Positions 1 to 8,354 of a stretch of 64,000 bases of DNA are shown here, piece by piece. The position numbers were made by a program, and so were the translations under genes. The DNA lies in the NCBI GenBank assembly GCA_030835135.1, contig JAUQWO010000079.1:103152-167151 (forward strand), in the 5' to 3' direction. The notes below the pieces were generated by a model that saw nothing but the letters and a program-made list of their open reading frames with translations, had not been told where the DNA came from and did not search any database. The DNA is from Bacteroidota bacterium. GTDB taxonomy: Bacteria > Bacteroidota > Ignavibacteria > UBA10030 > UBA6906. Position 1 is the first letter of the stretch. The number at the start of each line of letters is the position of its first letter.

Positions 1-1
1 G

Positions 2-817
2 ATGCAGACGATCAGCGGGTTCTTCGGTGTCCTCGCCTACGTGATCGGTGCGGCGGCCGGCAATTTCATGCTCATCTACACCGGCGTGGGCGTCGTGCTC
101 GCCTTCTCCCTGATCCCGGTGTTCTTCGTGGAGGAGCCCCGCGAACTGGCGGGTGCCGCATCAACGGGCGAGGGGGCGGCAGCTGTTCGCCGGACGCAAT
201 GGGGTCAGCTCCTTGAACTCTTCGGCGCCCATGCGTTCGCGTGGATCGGCGTGCAAACGATGTTCGTGTATATCATCGCGTTCATACAGCAGAAGATGCC
301 GCTTCCCGCTGATGCCGCGCTGGCGGCGGAGGAGACAGGCCGGATCATCCCGATCGCGTTCGCGGTGCTCAATACCGTGGGCTTCCTCCTCCCGGCCCCG
401 GTGCTCGAACCGCTTGCGCGGCGGATCGGCCGCGTGCGTGTGCATACCATCGCCATGGCCATCATGGCCGCCGGCTACTTCGGGATCGTCGCCGCAGGCG
501 ATACCCCGGTCATGCTCTATCTCCTCATGGCCGTCGTCGGGATCGGCTGGGGCTCGGTGGTTTCACTGCCGTTCGCGATCATGTCGGAGAAAGTCGAGTC
601 CGGCCGCATGGGGCTGTTCATGGGACTCTTCAATTTGTCCGTGGTGATCCCGCAATTGCTCGTGAGTCTCGTGCTCGGGTCGGTCATTCAGGCCGCCGGC
701 GACAAGACCATCATCTTTGTGATCAGCGGAACGGCCCTCGCCGCGTCCACGTTCCTCTGGACATTCATCCGCGACGATCGTGGAGAGCAGCCCACCGTCC
801 CGCCAGGAGGTCATTGA
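2..817 (+). CDS. GPH/SLC45-like MFS sugar transporter, C-terminal part
   Basis: Only the last 271 residues lie in the window; the frame is open to the left edge, so the true start is outside. About seven hydrophobic segments alternate with short loops, as in the C-terminal half of a 12-helix major facilitator. The segment MGLFMGLFNLSVVIPQLL matches the equivalent MGFYMGVFNFFIVLPQIL of the transporter at 3848..5200, so the two are paralogues of the glycoside-pentoside-hexuronide/SLC45-like group. It is followed closely by a sugar ABC importer, which suggests uptake of a related oligosaccharide. Substrate cannot be read from the sequence. Confidence 0.8.
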   Translation: MQTISGFFGVLAYVIGAAAGNFMLIYTGVGVVLAFSLIPVFFVEEPRELAGAASTGEGAAAVRRTQWGQLLELFGAHAFAWIGVQTMFVYIIAFIQQKMPLPADAALAAEETGRIIPIAFAVLNTVGFLLPAPVLEPLARRIGRVRVHTIAMAIMAAGYFGIVAAGDTPVMLYLLMAVVGIGWGSVVSLPFAIMSEKVESGRMGLFMGLFNLSVVIPQLLVSLVLGSVIQAAGDKTIIFVISGTALAASTFLWTFIRDDRGEQPTVPPGGH

Positions 818-822
818 AAGCC

Positions 823-2079
823 ATGAAGTACCTTCGGCAGGGCCTGGTGTTCATGCTGGTGGCCGTTGTGGCCGCCGCTGCGGCCATCCCATGGACTGGT
901 TGCCACCGGCGCGATGACGGCCGTATCCGGATCACCATGTGGCATCAGGACCGGATCGACGTGCGCCTCATCCTGCAGCGTCAGCTCGACCGGTTCATGC
1001 AGCTGCATCCGGAGGTGAGGGTGGAGCAGCTCTTCAAGGAGACCGAAGAGCTTCGCTCCGGGTTCATCATCGCCGCACTGGCCGGGCAGGGGCCTGAGAT
1101 CGTGTATGGCCCCTCGGATCAGGTAGGGCCATTCGAGATCATGCAGATCATCACGCCGCTGGAGGGCATCTTCGAGAAGGAATGGCTGGCGCAGTACGAC
1201 CCCCGTGGGCTGACGTGGTACAAGGATCACCTGTATCAGGTCGCGGACAAACTCGGGAACCACCTTACGCTCGTCTACAATAAGAAGCTGGTGCCGGTCC
1301 CACCGACCACGGACGAGGAACTCGTGAAGATCGGCAAGCGGCTCACCGCCGACCTGAATGGCGATGGGAAGCCCGACCGGTACGGGTTGACGTGGAACTA
1401 CACCGAGCCGTTCTTCTTCATCCCCTTCATGACCGGCTTCGGGGGGTGGATCATGGACGATCAGGGGAACCCGACGCTGAATGGTCGTGGCACCATCGAC
1501 GGACTCGGCTTCGTCAAGCAGCTCCGTGATGTCCACCGCATCATTCCGAACGAAGCCGACTACAATGTGGCGGACATCCTGTTCAAGGATGGGAACGCCG
1601 GCATGATCATCAACGGCGACTGGTCGTGGGCAGGGTACAAGAATGCCGGTCTCGATATCGGTGTGGCGCCGCTCCCAAAGATCACCTCCACCGGCCTCTG
1701 GTGCGAGCCGATGGTCTCACCGAAGGGCTTCTCGATGAACGTGAACATCGCGCCGGAGAAGCGTCAGTGGGTGATCGAGCTGATCCGGTATCTGATGAGT
1801 CCGGAGAACCAGCTGGAATCCACGAAGGAGCTCTTCACCATGCCAACGCATATGGCGGTGCAGCAGGGCGACTTCGTGCAGGGGAATGAGATCCTCCGCA
1901 ATTCAGCCCTCCAGATCGCGCACGGCCGGACGATGCCGGTCGTTCCCGAAGTGCGTGCGATCTGGGATGCCATGCGTCCCGGGTATCAGGCCGTGCTTGC
2001 CGGGCGGGTCAGCGCGGAACAGGCCGCCGCCGAAATGCAGGCCATGGCACTCCGGCGGATCAAAGAAATGAACGAATAG
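823..2079 (+). CDS. Maltose-type ABC transporter substrate-binding lipoprotein
   Basis: A family 1 extracellular solute-binding protein of 418 residues. The N terminus has a basic start, a hydrophobic run and a lipobox-like PWTGC, so it is probably lipidated at Cys27, although Trp at -3 is unusual. The mature part has typical features of maltose/maltodextrin binding proteins: ITMWHQ at the start, YNKKLVP near the hinge, and INGDWSW and SPKGFSMN in the C-terminal lobe. The two permeases follow directly. ATG 823 sits 12 bases after an AGGAGG; a TTG at 814 overlaps the previous gene and is the alternative start. No ATPase gene is nearby, so a shared MalK/MsmK-type subunit elsewhere is likely. 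Confidence 0.88.
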   Translation: MKYLRQGLVFMLVAVVAAAAAIPWTGCHRRDDGRIRITMWHQDRIDVRLILQRQLDRFMQLHPEVRVEQLFKETEELRSGFIIAALAGQGPEIVYGPSDQVGPFEIMQIITPLEGIFEKEWLAQYDPRGLTWYKDHLYQVADKLGNHLTLVYNKKLVPVPPTTDEELVKIGKRLTADLNGDGKPDRYGLTWNYTEPFFFIPFMTGFGGWIMDDQGNPTLNGRGTIDGLGFVKQLRDVHRIIPNEADYNVADILFKDGNAGMIINGDWSWAGYKNAGLDIGVAPLPKITSTGLWCEPMVSPKGFSMNVNIAPEKRQWVIELIRYLMSPENQLESTKELFTMPTHMAVQQGDFVQGNEILRNSALQIAHGRTMPVVPEVRAIWDAMRPGYQAVLAGRVSAEQAAAEMQAMALRRIKEMNE

Positions 2080-2086
2080 GCCCACC

Positions 2087-2995
2087 ATGAACCTCTCGCC
2101 ACGCACACGACACCGGCTGTACCTGTTCTTCCTGGTCGCGCCCACGTTCGTGATCCTGTTCGGCGTCGTCATCTATCCGTTCTTCTACAACGTCATCCTG
2201 TCGCTGTCGAACATGAGTCTGCGGCACATCCGCGACTGGCAGATCATCGGGTTCGGACAGTACGTGAAGGTGTTCACCGAACCGTCGCAACCCGATTTCT
2301 ATATGGTCTTCGGCAAGACGATCATCTGGACCGTGGTGAACGTCGTCTGTCACGTGGTGATCGGCGTCTTTCTTGCCCTCGTGCTCAACCAGAAGGAGAT
2401 CAAAGGGAAATGGTTGTTCCGGGCGATCCTGGTGCTCCCCTGGGCGGTGCCACAATTGATCGTTGCGCTCACCTGGCGGGGGATGTTCAACTACGAGTAT
2501 GGTTCCATCAATCTGATGCTCACGCAATGGCTCGGCGTCGAGGGTGTGCAGTGGCTCCGGCAACCGCTCGAGGCGTTCATCGCCGTGATCGTGACGAATG
2601 TCTGGCTGGGGTTCCCGTTCATGATGGTGATCGCGCTGGGCGCACTGCAGAGCATACCGCATGACCTGTACGAGGCAGCGGACATCGACGGCGCGCGGTG
2701 GTACCACAAGCTGTGGCACATCACGGTGCCGCTCATCCGCCCGGTGATGGTACCGGCCATCACGCTGGGCACGATCTGGACATTCAACAACCTGAACATC
2801 GTCTGGCTGGTGAGCAACGCGGGTGAGCCATCGGACCAGACACACCTGCTCGTGTCGTTCGTCTATAAAGCAGCCTTCAATTTCTACCGGTACGGCTACG
2901 GCGCGGCGCTGTCGATGGTGATCTTCGCCATCCTCCTCGTGTTCAGCCTGAGCTTCATGCGCCGTTCCAAAGCCACCGATAACGTCTATTCCTGA
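2087..2995 (+). CDS. Sugar ABC transporter permease, MalF type
   Basis: An inner-membrane permease of 302 residues with about six transmembrane helices. The cytoplasmic EAA loop that contacts the ATPase is clear (YEAADIDGARWYHKLWHITV, near residue 200). A first helix (FFLVAPTFVILFGVVIYPFF) is typical of the MalF/UgpA family, but the large periplasmic loop of enteric MalF is absent. It starts 7 bases after the binding-protein gene and is followed after 10 bases by the second permease, so the three form one operon. The role is translocation of the sugar delivered by the lipoprotein at 823..2079. Confidence 0.9.
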   Translation: MNLSPRTRHRLYLFFLVAPTFVILFGVVIYPFFYNVILSLSNMSLRHIRDWQIIGFGQYVKVFTEPSQPDFYMVFGKTIIWTVVNVVCHVVIGVFLALVLNQKEIKGKWLFRAILVLPWAVPQLIVALTWRGMFNYEYGSINLMLTQWLGVEGVQWLRQPLEAFIAVIVTNVWLGFPFMMVIALGALQSIPHDLYEAADIDGARWYHKLWHITVPLIRPVMVPAITLGTIWTFNNLNIVWLVSNAGEPSDQTHLLVSFVYKAAFNFYRYGYGAALSMVIFAILLVFSLSFMRRSKATDNVYS

Positions 2996-3005
2996 GGACC
3001 ATCGC

Positions 3006-3848
3006 ATGGTACGCAGCAGAACCGCGACCACCATCCGTGTCGCAGCCAGCTATGTGGTGCTGATCGTCTTTGCGGTCATCGCCCTGTATCCCGTCTGGCA
3101 GATCGTGAACATCTCGCTCCGACCCGCCGACCGGTTGCTGTCCACATCGTTGGAATTGATCCCCGACCAGGCATCCTTCAGGAATTACGTCGATCTCTTC
3201 ACCGAGCGTCCGTTCTTCACGTGGCTCCTGAACAGCACCTTCGTTGCGCTCGTGGTCACCGCCACCGGCGTCGCGCTCGCATCGATGGCCGGGTACGCCT
3301 TCTCCCGGTATTCGTTCATCGGGAAGAAATTCGGTCTGCTCAGTCTCCTTGTCACCCAGATGTTCCCGGCAACGATGCTGCTCCTGCCGATGTACATCAT
3401 GCTGGTGCAGCTGCACCTGATCAATACGTATATCGGCATCGTGGTCATGTACTCGGCAACGGCCCTGCCGTTCTGCATCTGGCAGATGAAAGGGTACTAT
3501 GACACGATCCCGCCCAGTCTCGAGGAGGCCGGACGCATCGATGGGGCCTCGCAGAGCCAGATCTTCTTCCGGATCATCCTCCCGCTGGCGGCACCGGCGC
3601 TGGTGATCACGGCGCTCTTCTCGTTCATGGCGTCCTGGACGGAATATGTGGTGGCCGCGCAGATCCTGCAGGATACGGAGCTGTGGACGTTGCCTCTTGG
3701 CCTGAAATCGTTCGAATCCAACATGGGGTCGGAGTGGGGTCTGTACGGCGCCGCTTCGGTCATCGTCACCATCCCGGTCGTCGTCCTGTTCCTGTCGCTC
3801 AGCCGCTGGCTCGTCTCCGGCCTGACGCTCGGCAGCGTGAAAGGGTGA
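3006..3848 (+). CDS. Sugar ABC transporter permease, MalG type
   Basis: The second inner-membrane permease (280 residues, about six helices) of the same importer. The EAA motif is EEAGRIDGASQSQIFFRIIL near residue 180, and YPVWQIVNISLRP near the N terminus is typical of the MalG family. Its TGA stop overlaps the ATG of the next gene (TGATG), so translation of the downstream transporter is probably coupled. It is expected to form a heterodimer with the product of 2087..2995. Confidence 0.9.
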   Translation: MVRSRTATTIRVAASYVVLIVFAVIALYPVWQIVNISLRPADRLLSTSLELIPDQASFRNYVDLFTERPFFTWLLNSTFVALVVTATGVALASMAGYAFSRYSFIGKKFGLLSLLVTQMFPATMLLLPMYIMLVQLHLINTYIGIVVMYSATALPFCIWQMKGYYDTIPPSLEEAGRIDGASQSQIFFRIILPLAAPALVITALFSFMASWTEYVVAAQILQDTELWTLPLGLKSFESNMGSEWGLYGAASVIVTIPVVVLFLSLSRWLVSGLTLGSVKG

Positions 3849-5200
3849 TGCCACACACCAGTATCGGAATGCACGTCATGGAAAAACCGCGGTTGTCGTT
3901 CTGGCAGATCTGGAACATGAGCGTTGGCTTCTTCGGCATCCAGTTCGGGTGGGGCCTGCAGATGGCGAACATGAGCGCCATCTACGAGTATCTCGGTGCG
4001 TCGCAGAAGGAGATCGCCTGGTTGTGGATCGCTGCCCCGCTCACCGGATTGATCGTCCAACCCATCGTGGGGTATGCGAGCGACCGGACCTGGGGGAGGC
4101 TCGGCCGGCGCCGCCCGTACTTCCTCGTGGGCGCCGTTCTCTCGACGCTCGCCCTCATCGCGATGCCGAATGCCTCCGCCGTGTGGATGGCCGCCGGCCT
4201 CCTCTGGATCCTGGATGCCAGCATCAACATCACCATGGAGCCGTTCCGCGCCTTCGTCGGCGATATGCTGCCGCAAAGCCAAAGGAAGACCGGATTCGCC
4301 ATGCAGAGCCTGTTGATCGGCCTGGGCGCGGTGCTCTCGTCGGCACTGCCGTATCTGTTGACGAACTGGTTCGGTGTCGCGGACGTGGCCGGGGAGGGTT
4401 CGATCCCGCGGACCGTGCAGCTGGCGTTCTACATCGGGTCGGCGGTCTTCCTCGCGGCGGTGCTGTACACGATCCTCCGGACGAAAGAATACCCGCCCGA
4501 TGATCTCGAGGCATTCCGGAGGCACAACGATGCGACCGCCGGGGCGGGGAAGGCGTTCGTGGAGATCTTTCGCGGCATAACATCCATGCCCACCGCCATG
4601 AAGCAGCTGGCGGTCGTGCAGTTCTTCACCTGGTTCGCGATGTTCTGTATGTGGATCTACTTCGTCCCCGCGGTCGCAACGGTGGTGTTCGGTGGAACCC
4701 CGGGTTCTCCGGAGTATCAGGCGGGCAACGAATGGGGAGGTGTGTGCTTTTCGGTCTACAACGGGACGGCCTTCGTGTTTGCCTTCGTGCTGCTTGCTCT
4801 CGTGCGGCGATTCTCGCCACGCTCGATCCACAGGGTGTGTCTGCTGGCGGGTGGCCTCGGTCTGATCCTGGCCGCGGCGTTCCACGATCAGTATCTGCTT
4901 CTCGGATCGATGGTGCTCGTCGGTATCGCCTGGGCGAGCATTCTCTCGATGCCCTACGCCATGCTCTCGAATGCGATCCCCCCGGAGAAGATGGGATTCT
5001 ATATGGGCGTCTTCAACTTCTTCATTGTCCTGCCGCAGATCCTCGCGTCCGTGGGACTGGGCGTGCTCATGACCACCGTGCTGGGCGATGACCCGATGCG
5101 CGCGGTGGTGCTGGGAGGAGGATCGATGATCGTCGCCGGGCTGAGCGTAGGAGTGGTGTCGAAGCAGGTCGATGACTTCGGCACACCGGCGGCTCCGTGA
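3848..5200 (+). CDS. GPH/SLC45-like MFS sugar transporter
   Basis: A 450-residue, 12-helix major facilitator. The N-terminal half has WNMSVGFFGIQFGWGLQMAN and the loop DRTWGRLGRRRPY, characteristic of the SLC45/sucrose-type GPH branch. It is a paralogue of the partial gene at 2..817. ATG 3848 overlaps the stop of the upstream permease (TGATG); an internal ATG at 3878 (MEKPRLSFWQ) is a plausible shorter start and fits the family N terminus better. Having a secondary sugar carrier in the same operon as an ABC importer suggests parallel uptake, or export/exchange, of one sugar type; this is inference. Confidence 0.85.
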   Translation: MPHTSIGMHVMEKPRLSFWQIWNMSVGFFGIQFGWGLQMANMSAIYEYLGASQKEIAWLWIAAPLTGLIVQPIVGYASDRTWGRLGRRRPYFLVGAVLSTLALIAMPNASAVWMAAGLLWILDASINITMEPFRAFVGDMLPQSQRKTGFAMQSLLIGLGAVLSSALPYLLTNWFGVADVAGEGSIPRTVQLAFYIGSAVFLAAVLYTILRTKEYPPDDLEAFRRHNDATAGAGKAFVEIFRGITSMPTAMKQLAVVQFFTWFAMFCMWIYFVPAVATVVFGGTPGSPEYQAGNEWGGVCFSVYNGTAFVFAFVLLALVRRFSPRSIHRVCLLAGGLGLILAAAFHDQYLLLGSMVLVGIAWASILSMPYAMLSNAIPPEKMGFYMGVFNFFIVLPQILASVGLGVLMTTVLGDDPMRAVVLGGGSMIVAGLSVGVVSKQVDDFGTPAAP

Positions 5201-5210
5201 CGGGGCAGAC

Positions 5211-5753
5211 CTACGGCCGGGGGTCGGTCCGCAGTATGCCGTAACTGAGGAGATCGGTCGTTCTGCCGTCCTTGTACACCGCACCCCGCAGCCTGCCTTC
5301 GAATGTGAACCCGGTCTTTTCGAGCACACGTGCCGATGCCGGGTTCCAGGCGAACACCTGAGCGAAGATGCGGTCGATATCGAGGTGCGCGAACCCCCAC
5401 GCAGTCACCGCCCGCACCGCGTCGCTCGTGATCCCCCTGCCCCAGTACTCCTCGCCCAGCCAGTAGCCCAGCTCGGCGCTCCGCCGCATGAAATCTCCCT
5501 GTCTGTGGAGACCGATCCCGCCGATGGCCTCTCCGGCCGAAGCGATGGCGAATGCCGTCTCGGGGCGGTCCAGCATCACCTCCCGGATCCAGGCCTGCGC
5601 ATGGGCGGTGTTGTACGGGAAGGGGAAGAGATCGCGCAGGTTCACCCATACATTGCGGTTGTTCGCGTGTCGGGCGATGGCAGCGGCATCGTCGAGGACA
5701 AAACTTCTGACCGCGAAGTCGCCGATCGGCAGGAACGTGTTGTAGGTGGGCAT
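5211..5753 (-). CDS. GNAT family N-acetyltransferase, RimJ/RimL-like
   Basis: A 180-residue GNAT protein. The central part GYWLGEEYWGRGITSDAVRA is the acetyl-CoA binding motif of the RimJ/RimL (Acetyltransf_3) subgroup, followed by NPASARVLEKTGFTFEGRLR, the conserved C-terminal motif. Such enzymes transfer acetyl groups to protein N termini or small amines; the substrate cannot be predicted. It lies convergent to the sugar transporter operon with a 10-base gap and 60 bases behind a small membrane protein gene on the same strand, possibly in the same transcript. Confidence 0.85.
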   Translation of the reverse strand: MPTYNTFLPIGDFAVRSFVLDDAAAIARHANNRNVWVNLRDLFPFPYNTAHAQAWIREVMLDRPETAFAIASAGEAIGGIGLHRQGDFMRRSAELGYWLGEEYWGRGITSDAVRAVTAWGFAHLDIDRIFAQVFAWNPASARVLEKTGFTFEGRLRGAVYKDGRTTDLLSYGILRTDPRP

Positions 5754-5813
5754 ACGTGTATCCGGAAGAACGGTCCCGGAACGGTCCGGGGATCCTTGTG
5801 CGTTGGTGGTGCG

Positions 5814-6026
5814 TCAGAACAGGATGGGGATGAGGATGTACGCCATGCTCAGTCCCGAAACGATGAGCGAGGCGAACATGCCCAGGGCCCAGAAGAACAT
5901 CGGGAGTTCGCCGTCTTTCCGTCGTGCTTGCGTGAGGGCATTGCGCCAGCACCAGACCGCCGAGGCGAATGCCCCGGCAGCGATGGTCCCGAACACAAGA
6001 AGGAGAATGAGGTCAAGGCGTCCCAT
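5814..6026 (-). CDS. Small two-helix membrane protein
   Basis: A 70-residue protein of unknown function with two hydrophobic segments (LILLLVFGTIAAGAFASAVW and a C-terminal MFFWALGMFASLIVSGLSMA) separated by a short polar loop RNALTQARRKDGE. I do not recognise the family. ATG 6026 lies only 5 bases after a good -10 box (6032..6037 on the minus strand), so the mRNA is probably leaderless; this rules out the longer in-frame extension to 6134, which would run through the promoter. Confidence 0.6.
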   Translation of the reverse strand: MGRLDLILLLVFGTIAAGAFASAVWCWRNALTQARRKDGELPMFFWALGMFASLIVSGLSMAYILIPILF

Positions 6027-6031
6027 ATACA

Positions 6032-6060
6032 AATATACGAAAGGCGATCCGCTGTTCCAA
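6032..6060 (-). promoter_or_regulatory. Sigma-70-type promoter for the small membrane protein gene
   Basis: Read on the minus strand: TTGGAA (6060-6055), 17-base spacer, TATATT (6037-6032). The ATG follows after 5 bases, predicting a leaderless transcript. It is back to back with the plus-strand promoter at 6069..6097. Confidence 0.6.
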
Positions 6061-6068
6061 GCCGAGGG

Positions 6069-6097
6069 TTGCAGTTCAGCCAGTGGGTGGGTATATT
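6069..6097 (+). promoter_or_regulatory. Sigma-70-type promoter for the response regulator operon
   Basis: TTGCAG (6069-6074), 17-base spacer, TATATT (6092-6097). The expected transcript start near 6104 lies downstream of the in-frame ATG at 6101 and so supports the start at 6128, which has its own AAGGAG. Confidence 0.6.
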
Positions 6098-6127
6098 GCA
6101 ATGGTCGAATCATCGGAAGGAGCGGGA

Positions 6128-6511
6128 ATGGCATCGTCAGCCGGCACGTCGATCCTGATCGTGGAGGATGAAGCGGAACTGCGCAACCTGTTTGCGCTGA
6201 TACTGGAGATGGAGGGGTTCACCGTGTTGCAGGCCGCTGACGGGCAGAAGGGGCTGGAGATCCTCACCGCGCACCCGGGGCCGATCCGGATGGTGATCAC
6301 CGACCTGAACCTCCCGAAAGTGGGGGGTATGGACCTGATCAATCAGGCCCGCGCGCTCTACCCCGGGGTCAAGATCGTTGGTACCAGCGGCATGGCCGGC
6401 GACAAGGTGCGTGAGATGGTGATGCGTGCCGGGGCCGATGATTTCATCCCGAAGCCGTTCCAGGCACAGGATGCCATACGCAAGCTGAAGGCGATCCTGG
6501 ATCAGCCATGA
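6128..6511 (+). CDS. Single-domain response regulator (CheY-like receiver)
   Basis: A 127-residue stand-alone receiver domain. The acidic pair is in ILIVEDE (residues 12-15), the phospho-acceptor Asp is D59 in VITDLNLPK, Thr/Ser is in GTSGM (86-90) and the conserved Lys is K109 in FIPKPF. There is no output domain, so it should act by protein-protein contact or phosphate relay. ATG 6128 was chosen because AAGGAG lies 5 bases upstream and the promoter at 6069..6097 would start transcription after the earlier GTG/ATG codons. No cognate kinase is adjacent; the stop overlaps the next start (ATGA). Confidence 0.88.
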   Translation: MASSAGTSILIVEDEAELRNLFALILEMEGFTVLQAADGQKGLEILTAHPGPIRMVITDLNLPKVGGMDLINQARALYPGVKIVGTSGMAGDKVREMVMRAGADDFIPKPFQAQDAIRKLKAILDQP

Positions 6512-6921
6512 AAGCAGCGACGGAGTACCTCTGGTTCCAGACCCGCACCAAGCGCGACTACATCAATATCACCGCGAAGGTCCAGGAGATCGTCAGCGCC
6601 AGCGCCATCCGCGAGGGCATGGTGCTGGTCTCGGCCATGCATATCACGGCCGGCGTGTATGTCAATGATGCGGAGGATGGTCTGATCCAGGACATCGACG
6701 AATGGCTCGAGACACTGGCGCCGTATCGCGATGGATACCGTCATCACCGGACGGGAGAGACCAACGGTGATGCGCATCTGAAGAGTCTGCTCGTCCATCA
6801 TGAGGTCATCGTTCCGGTCACGAACGGGGCGTTGGATCTGGGGCCCTGGCAGCAGGTGTACTATGCGGAATTTGACGGCATGCGGCGCAAGCGGCTTGTC
6901 GTGAAAGTGCTCGGTGAATAA
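6508..6921 (+). CDS. YjbQ/UPF0047 family protein
   Basis: A 137-residue member of the YjbQ (UPF0047) family, proposed in other bacteria to have weak thiamine-phosphate synthase activity. The family hallmarks are visible: [10 protein letters not shown] in the middle, [10 protein letters not shown] with the conserved His, and [13 protein letters not shown] near the C terminus. Length is normal for the family. Translationally coupled to the response regulator by a 4-base ATGA overlap; no functional link is obvious. Confidence 0.88.
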   Translation: MKAATEYLWFQTRTKRDYINITAKVQEIVSASAIREGMVLVSAMHITAGVYVNDAEDGLIQDIDEWLETLAPYRDGYRHHRTGETNGDAHLKSLLVHHEVIVPVTNGALDLGPWQQVYYAEFDGMRRKRLVVKVLGE

Positions 6922-6956
6922 CACTCTGTCGTTCCATCCCTGAAGCAGGAGCTCCC

Positions 6957-8327
6957 ATGAAGTCCATCGTCCGGGCCGGATACATCCTCACCCTTCTGGC
7001 CGTGTTGCACGCTGCCTCGGCGTCACAGATGGTGAAGCCCACCGTTCCCATGAGCGTCACCGCCGATATCTACCGGTTCCGCGGAAGCGATGACGCCCAT
7101 GTGCTCGTCGAGATCGCTTACGCGTTCCCCGAGGGCGCCCTCACCTACAAACCCGACTCCGCCGGATTGATGGGCGGTGGCGCGGTGAGTGTTCTCATCT
7201 ATCAGCGCGACTCGCTCGTCTCCAGTGAAGGGTGGGTCACCCCGCACCGTGTCGCGGACACCTCTTCGTTCTCCCGCGGGATGAATCTTGTGGGTCTGCA
7301 CCGGCTGGAACTTGGCGCAGGGGACTATGTCCTGCGCGTCCTCGTGAGGGACCGTTTCGCGCCGGAGCGTCGCGACAGCATTGGTGTGCGCCTGCCCATC
7401 AGGCTCTTCACGACGGCTGCTCCCGCGTTGAGCGACCTCGAGTTTGCGTCCGTCATCCGGCAGGGCAACCAGGGCGGCCTCTTCTATAAGAATACCCTGG
7501 ATGTCGTGCCGAACGTGGGTGGTATGTTCAGCGAGGACCAGCGCTGCAATTACTATATTGAAGCATATAACCTCACCAGTGGTCAGGATACCGGTCAGTT
7601 CGTCGTCCGGACCAGTGTCCTCGATGCGGTCGGCAAGGAGATCATCACGCGCGACCGTCCGCGCCGCCGCGCCGGTGAATCGAGCGTGATCGTGGACAAT
7701 ATCCCCGTGAAGAATCTCCGCACCGGGACCTATGCGATGGTCGTCTCGCTCCTCGACCGTGACGGAAAGCCATCGAGTTCCGCGAGCAGGAAGCTCTACG
7801 TGTACAATGAGACCCTCGGCATCGATTCGACGCTCCTCACCACGGCGTCCACGCTGCCCATGCCCCAGTACATGTCCATGGATGAGGCGGAGATCGACCG
7901 CGAATTTCAGTGGGCCAAGTATGCTGCGATGGACGATGAGAAGACCCAGTTCGCCAGCCTGAAAGGGATCGATGCCAAGCGCCGGTTCATGACGGATTTC
8001 TGGCGCCAACGGAGTGCGGGTCTCCGCGAGGAGTACCTCGCGCGCGTCGCGTATGCGAACGCCAATTTCCGGGTCCTCTCACGCGAGGGGTACAAAACCG
8101 ACCGGGGCCGGGTGGTGATCGTGTACGGTCAGCCGGACGATATCGACCGCCACCCCAACGAGACCGAAGTACGGCCGTATGAGGTCTGGTCGTACAATAA
8201 TATTCAGGGAGGCGTCATCTTCGTGTTCGTGCTCCGGAATGCAGCGGGGGATTATGAACTCGTGCACTCCACGCACCGGGACGAACTGCACGATGAGAAC
8301 TGGGACCGCGTCGGGATCACCCGGTAA
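6957..8327 (+). CDS. Secreted GWxTD-domain protein
   Basis: A 456-residue exported protein with an N-terminal signal peptide (ILTLLAVLHAASASQ). The C-terminal third carries the GWxTD domain signature, here as EGYKTDRGRVVIVYGQPDDI, preceded by FMTDFWRQRS and followed by YEVWSYNN. The domain is common in Bacteroidetes, Ignavibacteria, Acidobacteria and Gemmatimonadetes; its function is unknown, but it is found in periplasmic or secreted proteins. The N-terminal two thirds look beta-rich and have no recognised domain. It starts 35 bases after the YjbQ gene in the same direction. Confidence 0.85.
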   Translation: MKSIVRAGYILTLLAVLHAASASQMVKPTVPMSVTADIYRFRGSDDAHVLVEIAYAFPEGALTYKPDSAGLMGGGAVSVLIYQRDSLVSSEGWVTPHRVADTSSFSRGMNLVGLHRLELGAGDYVLRVLVRDRFAPERRDSIGVRLPIRLFTTAAPALSDLEFASVIRQGNQGGLFYKNTLDVVPNVGGMFSEDQRCNYYIEAYNLTSGQDTGQFVVRTSVLDAVGKEIITRDRPRRRAGESSVIVDNIPVKNLRTGTYAMVVSLLDRDGKPSSSASRKLYVYNETLGIDSTLLTTASTLPMPQYMSMDEAEIDREFQWAKYAAMDDEKTQFASLKGIDAKRRFMTDFWRQRSAGLREEYLARVAYANANFRVLSREGYKTDRGRVVIVYGQPDDIDRHPNETEVRPYEVWSYNNIQGGVIFVFVLRNAAGDYELVHSTHRDELHDENWDRVGITR

Positions 8328-8354
8328 CAGCCGGTTCTCAGGGCACGGACAGCA

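Noticed and set aside
3497..5329. A 610-codon minus-strand frame opposite the permease and MFS genes
   Set aside because: No recognisable domain and composition of a reverse-frame shadow; the plus strand holds well-supported transporters.
5993..6127. Earlier starts of the response regulator at 6083 (GTG) or 6101 (ATG)
   Set aside because: Both lie before the expected transcript start of the promoter at 6069..6097, whereas ATG 6128 has a good Shine-Dalgarno.
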